From assembly GCF_015845845.1 (NCBI RefSeq), contig NZ_LDIG01000274.1, positions 62,001-126,000 on the forward strand: a stretch of DNA of 64,000 nt, read 5' to 3'. Below are positions 18,850 to 27,280 of this stretch, piece by piece. Source of the stretch: Paenibacillus dendritiformis. GTDB taxonomy: Bacteria > Bacillota > Bacilli > Paenibacillales > Paenibacillaceae. How positions within the stretch are numbered: the first letter of the stretch is position 1; every line of letters starts with the position of its first letter. The notes beneath the pieces were generated by a model that was given only the letters and a program-made list of their open reading frames with translations, made no database searches and was not told the DNA's origin. The position numbers and the translations under genes are program-made.

Positions 18850-20634
18850 TTGTCATTTTCCAATATTCGCAGTTTCATTCATACGCTCAAGCGGGAGAAC
18901 GAGTTGGCGGTCATCGAAGCCGAAGTTGATCCGTATCTCGAGATCGCCGAAATTCATCGGCGTGTGATCGAGGAAGGCGGACCCGCCCTGCTGTTCACCA
19001 ATGTGAAGGGAAGCCCGTTCTCCGTAGCCACGAATCTGTTCGGGACGACCCGGCGGGTAGACATGGCCTTCGGGCCGAGACCGGAGCAGTTCGCCAACAA
19101 ATGCATTGAAGCGGTGAATCGCCTCATGCCTCCATCGCCGAAGAAACTGTGGGAAGAACGAGGCCTCGTCAAGGAACTGCTGAGCCTGCTCAAGGTGGGC
19201 ATGAAGGATGTATCTTCCGCTCAGGCGCCGATTATGGACGTGAAGCGGACCGATATGCCGCTGCATGGCCTGCCTGCGTTAACGAGCTGGCAGTTGGATG
19301 GAGGGCCGTTCATTACCCTCCCGCTCGTGTACACCGAGCATCCCGCGCGCAAGGGCAGCGATCACAACCTGGGAATGTACCGGGTTCAAATATATGACGA
19401 CAAGACAACCGGAATCCACTGGCAGATTCAAAAGGGCGGCGGCTTCCATTATCACGAAGCCGAGCTCCGGAACGAGGCTCTGCCGGTATCCATCTACGTC
19501 GGCGGCCCGCCCGCATTGATTGCGGCCGCTATCGCGCCGCTTCCGGAGAAGCTGCCGGAGCTGCTGATGGCCTCCTTTGTCATGGGCGAACGGCTGCCTG
19601 TCGTGGACAGCGGCTTCGAAGGCCACCGCATTCCGGCGGAAGCCGAGTTCGTCATCCAGGGCTATGTGCCTCCGCATGAGCGGCGGCTGGAAGGGCCGTT
19701 CGGCGACCATTACGGTTATTATTCCTGGGCGCATGATTTCCCGCTTGTCAATGTGAAGCACATGTATCACCGCAAAGACGCGATCTACCCGGCGACGGTC
19801 GTCGGCAAGCCGCGCCAGGAAGATTATTATTTGGGCGAGTATCTGGTCAAATTGCTGTCACCTGCCTTTCCGATGGTCATGCCGAGCGTGCGCAAGGTGC
19901 ACCCTTATCCGGAGACGGGGGTCCATTCCTTGGCCGCGGCCGTCGTCCGCGAGAGCTATTCGCGCGAGGCGATGCTGAGCGGCTTCCGGATTCTCGGGGA
20001 AGGCCAGCTCAGCCTCACCAAATTCCTGATGCTCACCGATCAGGAGGTCGATCTGGACAATTTCGCGCAGTTGATGGAGAACGTATTGGAGCGCTTCCAA
20101 CCGGAGTCGGATCTATACGTCCTGAACAATACGTCCCATGATACGCTCGATTATACCGGGCACAAGCTGAATCACGGCAGCAAGGGCATTATGCTGGGGG
20201 TCGGCGAGCCGGTGCGCGAGCTCCCGCATGCGTACGAGGGAGGCCCGATTGACGAAATCACGGATGTGGCCGTGTTCTGCCGCGGCTGCCTCACGATGTC
20301 CGGAGCGTCCTATGAGGCCGAGCCGCAGCTGGCGGAACGGCTGATGGAGCGGTTGGCCGATCAGGAGACGCCTTGGCCGCTTGTATTCCTGGTGGACGAT
20401 GCGCAAGTGGCCCGCACGCAGTTGTCTTTCCTGTGGACGGTGTTCACCCGCTTCAACCCTGCTTCTGATATATACGCGCGGATGGAAGTCCGAAATCACC
20501 ACATTGCGTATCGACTGCCGATTGTGATTGATGCGCGCATGAAGCCGGGCTACCCGGACGAGTTGTTCCCGCGGGAAGATATCGTGCAACGGGTTGACGA
20601 TCGTTGGAAAGACTATTTCCCGAACGGATTCTAA
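18850..20634 (+). CDS. UbiD-family decarboxylase, likely menaquinone (futalosine) pathway
   Basis: 594-aa UbiD-fold decarboxylase, longer than the ~470-aa phenolic-acid decarboxylases and close to the ~600-aa menaquinone type. UbiD enzymes use prenylated FMN. The prFMN-binding region includes GMYRVQIYD and the catalytic E-R-E region is near LEGPFGDHYGYYS. TTG start at 18850 has AAGGAGG seven bases upstream. Because mqnE is present at 47512, it may decarboxylate the dihydroxynaphthoate intermediate of the futalosine route. This is inference from gene content. Confidence 0.8.
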   Translation: MSFSNIRSFIHTLKRENELAVIEAEVDPYLEIAEIHRRVIEEGGPALLFTNVKGSPFSVATNLFGTTRRVDMAFGPRPEQFANKCIEAVNRLMPPSPKKLWEERGLVKELLSLLKVGMKDVSSAQAPIMDVKRTDMPLHGLPALTSWQLDGGPFITLPLVYTEHPARKGSDHNLGMYRVQIYDDKTTGIHWQIQKGGGFHYHEAELRNEALPVSIYVGGPPALIAAAIAPLPEKLPELLMASFVMGERLPVVDSGFEGHRIPAEAEFVIQGYVPPHERRLEGPFGDHYGYYSWAHDFPLVNVKHMYHRKDAIYPATVVGKPRQEDYYLGEYLVKLLSPAFPMVMPSVRKVHPYPETGVHSLAAAVVRESYSREAMLSGFRILGEGQLSLTKFLMLTDQEVDLDNFAQLMENVLERFQPESDLYVLNNTSHDTLDYTGHKLNHGSKGIMLGVGEPVRELPHAYEGGPIDEITDVAVFCRGCLTMSGASYEAEPQLAERLMERLADQETPWPLVFLVDDAQVARTQLSFLWTVFTRFNPASDIYARMEVRNHHIAYRLPIVIDARMKPGYPDELFPREDIVQRVDDRWKDYFPNGF

Positions 20635-20649
20635 TCGGGGGTGGTCACG

Positions 20650-21351
20650 ATGCTGCGAAGCCTGTTCGGGGAAGAGCCCCGCACGGATGAAGGCGCGTTG
20701 AAGGAAGCGATGGAGGCGATAGACCGCTATCTGTCGCATGTAAGGAAGCAGATGGAAAACGGCGGGGATCCGGAACATTATTGGCGCAAAATCGAAATCT
20801 GGACGGTCGGGCTGCGCACGTCGCTCGATGAGCTGGAGCAGAGCATTTATGCTTCCGGCAAGTATGCGGAGCGGGTGACGAAGCAGTACCAGGAGGATAT
20901 GAATGATAATGAACTGGATGATTATTTCCGTCACGTCTACTTTTACAAAAATGCATTCATCCGCGTCTTCTCCATCCTGGACAAGTTGGGGACGCTGTTG
21001 AATGAGGTGCTGCGGCTGGAGACGGAGGAAATGAAGCAATTTTTCTCTTACTTCACGGTGCTCCGCCGGCTGAACCTGACAGGCAGGCACCCGCGCCTGA
21101 CCGACAAGCTGTCCGGTCTCAAGCAGCTTCATGGAGAAGCAATGCAGCGCCTGCGCAAGCGCCGGAATACCGAGATTCACTATATGAATGCGGAGATGCA
21201 GGATGATCTGTGGCAGCGGCACCGCAGCTTGAACAGCAAGCTGCGGCTGGAGGATATCCAGGCGAATATGGACGATGTGGGAGAAGGCATGCAGATGGTA
21301 TGCGGCGCGCTTACCGCTTCGTTCCGCGCTCTGGTTGCCCTGGAAAATTGA
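20650..21351 (+). CDS. HEPN-domain protein, Cthe_2314-like
   Basis: 233-aa all-helical acidic protein. The end of the domain has RNTEIH, which fits the RX4-6H signature of HEPN proteins, many of which are RNases or nucleotide-binding helical bundles. It resembles the Cthe_2314 HEPN family. ATG at 20650 with GGGGTGG upstream is preferred over GTG at 20641. It lies 15 bases after the UbiD gene and so is probably cotranscribed. No nucleotidyltransferase partner is next to it. Confidence 0.72.
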   Translation: MLRSLFGEEPRTDEGALKEAMEAIDRYLSHVRKQMENGGDPEHYWRKIEIWTVGLRTSLDELEQSIYASGKYAERVTKQYQEDMNDNELDDYFRHVYFYKNAFIRVFSILDKLGTLLNEVLRLETEEMKQFFSYFTVLRRLNLTGRHPRLTDKLSGLKQLHGEAMQRLRKRRNTEIHYMNAEMQDDLWQRHRSLNSKLRLEDIQANMDDVGEGMQMVCGALTASFRALVALEN

Positions 21352-21422
21352 AACGTAAGGTAAAAAAAGTCAATTGACAATATCCGAGCAATATCATATA
21401 CTTTGAATAATTTCATAACGAT

Positions 21423-21573
21423 TTCTTATCAAGAGTGGCGGAGGGACAGGCCCTGTGAAGCCCGGCAACCGATCCTGCAACCCGTATTTGCTCGCAGCTT
21501 ACCGCTGCCGCAAGATTGCAGGGTGTCAATGGTGCTAATTCCTTCAGAACGGATAAGTTCTGGCAGATAAGAA
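21423..21573 (+). ncRNA. SAM-I (S-box) riboswitch
   Basis: Canonical S-box core: P1 strand TCTTATC at 21424 pairs with GATAAGA at 21565. AAGAGTGGCGGAGGGAC, GCCCGGCAACC and GGTGCTAATTCC are all present in order. With SAM bound the downstream terminator should form and shut off metNIQ. It heads a methionine transporter, a standard target. Confidence 0.96.
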
Positions 21574-21611
21574 AGGGCGCTAACCCACCTGGAATGAGGA
21601 AGAAATGTGAC

Positions 21612-21652
21612 AGCCCCCTTTTGGCATCTGCCAAGAGGGGGCTTTTGGCGTA
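21612..21652 (+). terminator. Terminator of the SAM riboswitch expression platform
   Basis: AGCCCCCTTTTGGC pairs with GCCAAGAGGGGGCT, followed by TTTTGG. It is placed 40 bases after the aptamer and 50 before the metN start. Confidence 0.85.
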
Positions 21653-21701
21653 AATACAGAGAGATACAGGTCACCGCTAATTAGGAAGGGGAAAACTATC
21701 A

Positions 21702-22727
21702 TTGATTCGTCTGGAGCATATCAGCAAACAATATGAAGTCAAAGGGAAGCTGTCCGGACCTCTCGCATTGAATGATGTCAGTTTGACGATAGAGCAAGGG
21801 GAGATTTTCGGCATTATCGGCCACTCCGGGGCCGGCAAGAGCACGCTGCTGCGCAGCATCAACCTGCTGGAGCGCCCGACCTCCGGGAAGGTGTTCGTGG
21901 ATCAGGTGGACATGATGAAGCTGTCGAAGCGGGAGCTGCAGGAGCAGCGCAGCAAAATCGGCATGATTTTTCAGCATTTTAATCTGCTCTCCTCGGCAAC
22001 CGTGTTCGACAATATCGCTTTCCCGCTGCGGCTGCAGAACACGCCTGCCGCCCAAGTGAAGGCGAAGGCGGATGAATTAATCCGTCTCGTCGGACTGGAG
22101 GAGCACCGCAATAAATATCCGGCGCAGCTGTCCGGGGGACAGAAGCAGAGGGTCGGCATTGCACGCGCGCTGGCCAACGATCCGAAGGTGCTGCTCTGCG
22201 ACGAAGCGACCTCCGCGCTCGATCCGCAGACGACCCAATCGATTCTGGAGCTGCTGCTCGATATTAACCGCCGCTTCGGCATCACGATCGTGCTCATCAC
22301 CCATGAGATGCATGTCATTCAAGCGATATGCGATCGGGTCGCCGTCATTCATGCCGGCCAGATTGCGGAGCAGGGCAAAGTGGTCGACGTCTTCCTGAAG
22401 CCGCAGCATCCGGTGACGAGGGAGTTCATTATGGAGGAGCGCCATGACGCCGACCTGCAGCCGTGGATGGCCTTCCAGGGGCAGGCAGGCGATCATTCGC
22501 GCGTCGTCAAGATCAATTACTTGGGCGATGTCACCTATGAGCCCGTGCTGCAAACCGTCCTCACCGAAGCGGGTGTCCGCTTCACAATACTGCAGGGGAC
22601 GATATCGCGCATGAAGGATATTCCATACGGACAATTGGTCGTTCGTCTGGACGGCGACCAGACGGATGTCGAGCGTTCGCTCTCCGCGCTCAAGGATAGA
22701 GGACTTGAAGTGGAGGTGATCGCGTAA
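21702..22727 (+). CDS. metN: Methionine ABC transporter ATPase
   Basis: 341-aa ATPase of the MetNIQ methionine importer. Walker A GHSGAGKST near residue 38, signature LSGGQKQRVGIARA, Walker B LLCDEATSALDP. The ~100-residue C-terminal NIL/ACT-like regulatory domain (about 265-341) binds methionine in MetN and gives feedback inhibition. TTG start with AGGAAGGGG upstream. Control by the SAM riboswitch supports the substrate. Confidence 0.95.
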   Translation: MIRLEHISKQYEVKGKLSGPLALNDVSLTIEQGEIFGIIGHSGAGKSTLLRSINLLERPTSGKVFVDQVDMMKLSKRELQEQRSKIGMIFQHFNLLSSATVFDNIAFPLRLQNTPAAQVKAKADELIRLVGLEEHRNKYPAQLSGGQKQRVGIARALANDPKVLLCDEATSALDPQTTQSILELLLDINRRFGITIVLITHEMHVIQAICDRVAVIHAGQIAEQGKVVDVFLKPQHPVTREFIMEERHDADLQPWMAFQGQAGDHSRVVKINYLGDVTYEPVLQTVLTEAGVRFTILQGTISRMKDIPYGQLVVRLDGDQTDVERSLSALKDRGLEVEVIA

Positions 22728-23395
22728 TGAAGGATCTCGATTTCTCCAAAATCAACTGGGACGAGCTCGGAACGGCGACAAGCGATACGCTGGCGATGAT
22801 GCTGTTCTCCGTCCTGTTCACGATCGTTATCGGGCTTCCGCTCGGCGTGCTTCTTTATTTGACAGGGAAATCAAAAGGGACGGCCGGGAGAACCGTATAT
22901 TTCGTCGTATCTTTCATCGTCAATATTTTGCGTTCGGCGCCATTCGTTATTTTGATGATTGCGCTCATTCCGGTTACCCGGATGATCGTCGGCACCTCGA
23001 TCGGGGTCGAAGGCACGATTCCGCCGCTCGTTATCGCGGCTGCGCCTTTCTTCGCCCGGCTGGTGGAGACCTCGCTGCGGGAGGTGGACCGCGGCGTCAT
23101 CGAAGCCGCGCAGGCGATGGGCGCTTCCACCTGGCAGATCGTGCGCAAGGTGCTGTTGCCGGAGGCGATGCCGGGCTTGATCGCCGGCACGACGATAACG
23201 GCCGTGACGCTCGTCACCTATACGGCGATGTCAGGCATGGTCGGCGGCGGCGGTCTCGGGGACTTGGCGATTCGGTACGGGTATCACCGCTATGAATTTG
23301 AAGTCATGATCATTTCGATTTTTATTATGGTGCTGCTCGTGCAAATTCTGCAATGGATTGGCGACGCCTTCGTCCGCCGCTTCACCCGGAAGTAG
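22727..23395 (+). CDS. metI: Methionine ABC transporter permease
   Basis: 222-aa permease with about five membrane helices. The ATPase-contact EAA loop reads EAAQAMGASTWQIVRKVLLPEA (split here as EAAQAMGAS...VLLPEAMPGL). Its start overlaps the metN stop by one base (TAATG). Confidence 0.95.
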   Translation: MKDLDFSKINWDELGTATSDTLAMMLFSVLFTIVIGLPLGVLLYLTGKSKGTAGRTVYFVVSFIVNILRSAPFVILMIALIPVTRMIVGTSIGVEGTIPPLVIAAAPFFARLVETSLREVDRGVIEAAQAMGASTWQIVRKVLLPEAMPGLIAGTTITAVTLVTYTAMSGMVGGGGLGDLAIRYGYHRYEFEVMIISIFIMVLLVQILQWIGDAFVRRFTRK

Positions 23396-23524
23396 CCGGC
23401 CGGCCATGGCCCGCAAGGGCCCGGTCGCGGAAAGTGTCAGGAATTCGCTCGGTATCGGGCTTCCATCTATAAATGTAAATCAGGACATGATTAAATGGGG
23501 AAACAAGGGGAGGAGAAGAGAGAC

Positions 23525-24373
23525 ATGAAAAAATGGACGTATGTATTGACGTTGATTGCGCTGATCGGCGTGCTCGCGGCATGCGGCAGCAAATCGTCGA
23601 CCGGAACGGATACGGGCTCGTCGAACGAGGCGGGCGCAGAGGGCGGCAAGGAGACGGTGAAGCTGGTTGTCGGCGCATCGCCGGTGCCGCATGCCGAGAT
23701 TTTGAAGCATATCGCGCCGAAGCTGAAGGAGCAGGGCATTGAACTCGAGGTTAAAGAGTTCACGGACTATGTGCAGCCGAACGTGCAGGTCCACGAGAAG
23801 CAGCTCGATGCGAACTTCTTCCAGCATAAGCCGTACATGGACAACGAAGTGACGGAAAAAGGCTATGATCTCGTGAGCGTGGGGAATGTCCATGTCGAGC
23901 CGTTCGGCGGGTATTCCAAATCGATCAAATCGATTGATGAACTGAAGGACGGCGATACGGTGGCGATTCCGAACGATCCGACCAACGGCGGACGCTCGCT
24001 CCTTCTGTTGGAGAAGCAAGGCTTGATCAAGCTGAAAGAAGGCGCTGGCCTGAACGCCGGCGTGAAGGATATTGCCGAAAACCCGAAAAATCTGAAATTC
24101 AAAGAGCTTGAGGCGGCGATGCTTCCTCGTACGCTGGATGAAGTCAACCTGGCGCTCATCAACACCAACTATGCGCTGGAAGCCGGACTCAATCCGACGA
24201 AGGATGCCCTCTTCATCGAGGACAAGGATTCTCCGTATGCGAACATCTTGACGGCGCGAAGCGACAACAAAGACAGCGATGCGATCCAGAAGCTGCTGGC
24301 TGCGCTGCAATCGGATGACGTGAAGCAGTTCATCAGCGAGAAATACGAAGGCTCCATCGTTCCGGCGTTCTAA
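23525..24373 (+). CDS. metQ: Methionine-binding lipoprotein
   Basis: 282-aa NlpA/MetQ-family lipoprotein with signal peptide and lipobox VLAAC (C20). A Ser/Thr/Gly linker follows and then the substrate fold with VGASPVPHAEILKHI. ATG at 23525 has GGGGAGGAG upstream and gives a normal signal peptide. An upstream in-frame ATG at 23495 would add ten charged residues before it and is not preferred. Last gene of the riboswitch-controlled operon. Confidence 0.95.
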   Translation: MKKWTYVLTLIALIGVLAACGSKSSTGTDTGSSNEAGAEGGKETVKLVVGASPVPHAEILKHIAPKLKEQGIELEVKEFTDYVQPNVQVHEKQLDANFFQHKPYMDNEVTEKGYDLVSVGNVHVEPFGGYSKSIKSIDELKDGDTVAIPNDPTNGGRSLLLLEKQGLIKLKEGAGLNAGVKDIAENPKNLKFKELEAAMLPRTLDEVNLALINTNYALEAGLNPTKDALFIEDKDSPYANILTARSDNKDSDAIQKLLAALQSDDVKQFISEKYEGSIVPAF

Positions 24374-24397
24374 GAAGGCTTTATCTTCTACTCGAAC

Positions 24398-24440
24398 AGC
24401 CCCCTTGTACGGCAGCATATTTGCCCTGCAAGGGGGCTTT
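24398..24440 (+). terminator. Terminator after metQ
   Basis: AGCCCCCTTG pairs with CAAGGGGGCT, then TTTG. Stem of ten pairs. Confidence 0.75.
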
Positions 24441-24561
24441 GTCATGCGTGCGGAAGTAGGGTGGTGAATTTTAGGAAACATTTAAAAAAATCCGAAAGGA
24501 AATTGGCGCTGGGTGCAGAAACCGTGTAGGAACTCAATACGATTACTAGGGGGAAGATGTC

Positions 24562-24903
24562 ATGATCGAACGAATCGATACGGTATTTGTCCGGGTGCCT
24601 GATCTGGAGGAGGCCAAGACATGGTACATGGAGGTGCTCGGGCTTGCGCTGAAATGGGAGAATGATCATATCGCCGTCCTGGGGCTGGGCGAGACGCCTC
24701 TCACGTTGTTGAAGACGGAAGCTTCATCGTTCCGCCCGGCGGCGGAGGCGGCATTCAATTTCTATGTGAAGGATGCGGAAGCCGCTCATCGGCACTTGCG
24801 GGCTGCCGGAGTCGAGGTATCGGCGGTGGAGGAAGGAGATGGCGTGAAGTGGTTTTCATTTCAAGATCATTGCGGCAACAGGCTGGAGGCATGCTTCTTC
24901 TAA
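24562..24903 (+). CDS. VOC-superfamily (glyoxalase-like) protein
   Basis: 113-aa single-domain vicinal-oxygen-chelate protein. It starts with IDTVFVRVPDLEEAKTWYMEVLGL and ends with the usual FQDHCGNRLEACFF strand. Two beta-alpha-beta-beta-beta modules fit the length. Metal ligands cannot be fixed and the substrate is unknown. Its own AGGGGGAAG ribosome site; 86 bases separate it from the SDR gene. Confidence 0.85.
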   Translation: MIERIDTVFVRVPDLEEAKTWYMEVLGLALKWENDHIAVLGLGETPLTLLKTEASSFRPAAEAAFNFYVKDAEAAHRHLRAAGVEVSAVEEGDGVKWFSFQDHCGNRLEACFF

Positions 24904-24989
24904 CGTATCGTGCCCTACCGCCCCAAGTTGTCCTGCCCTGGCAAATCGCATATACTGAAGAGGAATGATGCGGAGGCCGGGAGGAGGAG

Positions 24990-25778
24990 ATGATGTTGGA
25001 ACAGGAGCGCAGGATTGCGCTGATTACCGGCAGTGCCAAAGGGCTGGGGAAGATGGCCGCGCTCGCCTTGGCCGAAGCCGGACATGACATTGTGCTGAAT
25101 TATATGCACAGCGAACGCGAGGCAACCGAGCTTCAACGCCGGATAGCTTCCATGGGCGTTCGCTGCTTGCTCGTGCAAGCCGACATTTCGAAGACGGAAG
25201 ATGTCAAGCGGCTCGTCCATACGATGAAGGAACGAATAGGCATGGCGGACATCGTCGTCAACAATGCCGGACCCTTCGTCCGGGAACGCCGCCTGTTCGC
25301 TGACTATACCGAAGAGGAAATACTGTTCCTGCTGAACGGCAACCTGACCGGCGTCATGCTGCTCGATCATATGCTGCTTCCCTCCATGCGCCGGCGCGGG
25401 TGGGGACGAATCATCCATTACGGATTCGGCCATGCGGGAGAAGCGCGTTCTTGGCCGCACCGCGCCGTATACGCCGCAGCCAAGGTCGGGCTCGTCTCTT
25501 TTACGAAGACGCTGGCCGTGGAGGAGGCTCCGTACGGCATTACGGTCAATATGATCTGCCCCGGAGATATTCGCGGCGACAATAAGGAGCGGCGCATCGA
25601 CGAGGTGCAGGGCGTGCCGGATGAAGAGACGCCTCGCGGCCGTCCGGGCACGGGCGAGGATGTGACCCGGGTCATCCGCTTTTTGTGCGAGGAGCAATCG
25701 GATTTCTTCACTGGCAACATCATGAATGTGTCCGGCGGGCTCGACCCGATACGGGCCAATATCGGCAAGCTTACGTAA
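24990..25778 (+). CDS. SDR-family oxidoreductase
   Basis: 262-aa short-chain dehydrogenase with cofactor loop TGSAKGLG near residue 14 and NNAG near 91. YAAAK supplies Tyr and Lys, but the usual catalytic Ser position reads HYGFGHAG with no Ser, so activity may be altered. PGDIRGDNKE follows. ATGATG at 24990/24993 stands behind GGGAGGAGG. The substrate is unknown. Confidence 0.88.
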   Translation: MMLEQERRIALITGSAKGLGKMAALALAEAGHDIVLNYMHSEREATELQRRIASMGVRCLLVQADISKTEDVKRLVHTMKERIGMADIVVNNAGPFVRERRLFADYTEEEILFLLNGNLTGVMLLDHMLLPSMRRRGWGRIIHYGFGHAGEARSWPHRAVYAAAKVGLVSFTKTLAVEEAPYGITVNMICPGDIRGDNKERRIDEVQGVPDEETPRGRPGTGEDVTRVIRFLCEEQSDFFTGNIMNVSGGLDPIRANIGKLT

Positions 25779-25826
25779 GCCGGAGGAACGATTTCCTCGG
25801 GAATGCGGGTTTTAAAAGTTTATTTT

Positions 25827-25855
25827 TTGAACAACCTCTAGTAAGGGTGTATATT
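25827..25855 (+). promoter_or_regulatory. SigA-type promoter for the CdaR-like regulator
   Basis: TTGAAC at 25827-25832, 17-base spacer, TATATT at 25850-25855. Confidence 0.6.
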
Positions 25856-25968
25856 GCGTTATGCTGGAGCTTAATGCCCCTGTCCTGACAAGAGCGCGGT
25901 GCGCTGCGCTTTTCAGCCGGATGGAGGGCGTTTTTCATATCGCGTGAAATGAACAGGTGGTAGACAAG

Positions 25969-27135
25969 ATGAGCAGACTGACCAAAGAATTGGCGCAGGA
26001 AATCGTGAGGCGAACGATGCAAGTCATTCACTATAACGTGAACGTCATGGACGAACGAGGGCGGATTATCGGGTCCGGAGACCGTTCGCGCTTATACCAG
26101 AAGCATGAGGGAGCGCTCATCGCGATTGAGCGGAAGGGGCGCTTCGAGATAGACGAGGAGAGCGCGCGCAAGCTGCAAGGGGTGCTGCCCGGAACGAATC
26201 TGGCGATTCAATTCCAGGGCGAAGTCGTGGGCGTCATCGGCATTACCGGCGATCCGAACGAGGTGACCAAGTACGGCGAGCTGGTGAAAATGACGGCGGA
26301 AATGTATCTGGAGCAAGCCGATCTGCTGGAAAAAGCCCAATGGGACAAGCGGATGAAGGAGGATTTCCTGCTGTCCGTCATTCACGCGGACGGCAAGGAT
26401 AACGACATGCTGCGGCTCCAGGCGGAACGGATCGGCTTCAATCCGGACCGGGCGCGGGTCGCATGCATTATGGAGCTGACCGGAACAGAGAGCGCGGATG
26501 CGCTGCCTACGCTCAAGCGGGTGGTGGAACTGTTGGAGGGGCGGCCCGCCATCGATCTGATCGCCATCCGGAATACGCGCCAAATCGTACTGTTCAAGCC
26601 GCATCTGCATCCGCGGGAGCCCGGGGCCGATATATGCGAAGGCATCGGCCGCATCCGCCGGCTGCTGGAGGAGAAGCGGATTGCGCCGCTCCGCATCGCC
26701 GTCGGCAAGGCGTATTCCGGTATCGGCGGCTTAATCGCGTCCTACCGCTCCGCGCAGGATACGATGCGGGCGGGCCAGGCGATTTTCCCGGAGCAGACGG
26801 TATATTACAGCGAAGACATGCCGAACGAGACAGCCGCTGCCAATGTCAAGCCATCATGGATAGGGGAGGAGCTGCGGCGGCTATGGCGGCGGTTCGCGCA
26901 GGAGGATAAGAGCGGGGAGCTGCAGCAGACGCTGCAGGCGTATTATGAGGAGAACGGCGAGCAGCAGCGCATCGCGGAGCGATTGGCGATTCACCGCAAT
27001 ACGCTCCGTTACCGCCTGCAGCGTATCCATGAAGCGACCGGCAAGGACCCGAAGCATTTTCGCGATTTATATACGCTGATGACGGCCCGTTGGTTAAGCG
27101 CCCTGGGGGACAAGGAGAACGAGAGCGGCGTGTAA
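25969..27135 (+). CDS. CdaR-family sugar-diacid/glycerate utilisation regulator
   Basis: 388-aa activator with the N-terminal diacid-recognition domain (LTKELAQEIVRRTMQVI onward), a GGDEF-like middle and the C-terminal PucR-type helix-turn-helix (AERLAIHRNTLRYRLQRI near 345-362). ATG at 25969 has CAGGTGG eight bases upstream; GTG at 25957 is less likely. CdaR of E. coli senses glycerate and related acids and controls genes including glycerate kinase. The following permease and kinase are its likely targets. Confidence 0.88.
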   Translation: MSRLTKELAQEIVRRTMQVIHYNVNVMDERGRIIGSGDRSRLYQKHEGALIAIERKGRFEIDEESARKLQGVLPGTNLAIQFQGEVVGVIGITGDPNEVTKYGELVKMTAEMYLEQADLLEKAQWDKRMKEDFLLSVIHADGKDNDMLRLQAERIGFNPDRARVACIMELTGTESADALPTLKRVVELLEGRPAIDLIAIRNTRQIVLFKPHLHPREPGADICEGIGRIRRLLEEKRIAPLRIAVGKAYSGIGGLIASYRSAQDTMRAGQAIFPEQTVYYSEDMPNETAAANVKPSWIGEELRRLWRRFAQEDKSGELQQTLQAYYEENGEQQRIAERLAIHRNTLRYRLQRIHEATGKDPKHFRDLYTLMTARWLSALGDKENESGV

Positions 27136-27252
27136 GCGGGCCGGCGCCTATTGTGCATTTGAACAAAAAACATGCTGAGGAAAGCGCTGTATTTCATTTC
27201 GATGCACGATGAAGCGCTTTCACATTACAGGTACACTAATCGTACAAGGATT

Positions 27253-27261
27253 TGATATAAC
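27253..27261 (+). promoter_or_regulatory. Extended -10 promoter of the glycerate permease gene
   Basis: TG-A-TATAAC, 20 bases before the ATG at 27281. Imperfect palindromes around AAGCGCT lie just upstream (27170-27235) and may be regulator sites. Confidence 0.4.
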
Positions 27262-27280
27262 ACCTTAGGGGGAGTACACT

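Noticed and set aside
27205-27235. Catabolite-response (cre) site before the glycerate permease (TGAAGCGCTTTCA)
   Set aside because: The half-sites are spaced 13 instead of 14 bases, so the CcpA consensus is not met. It may still be some operator.
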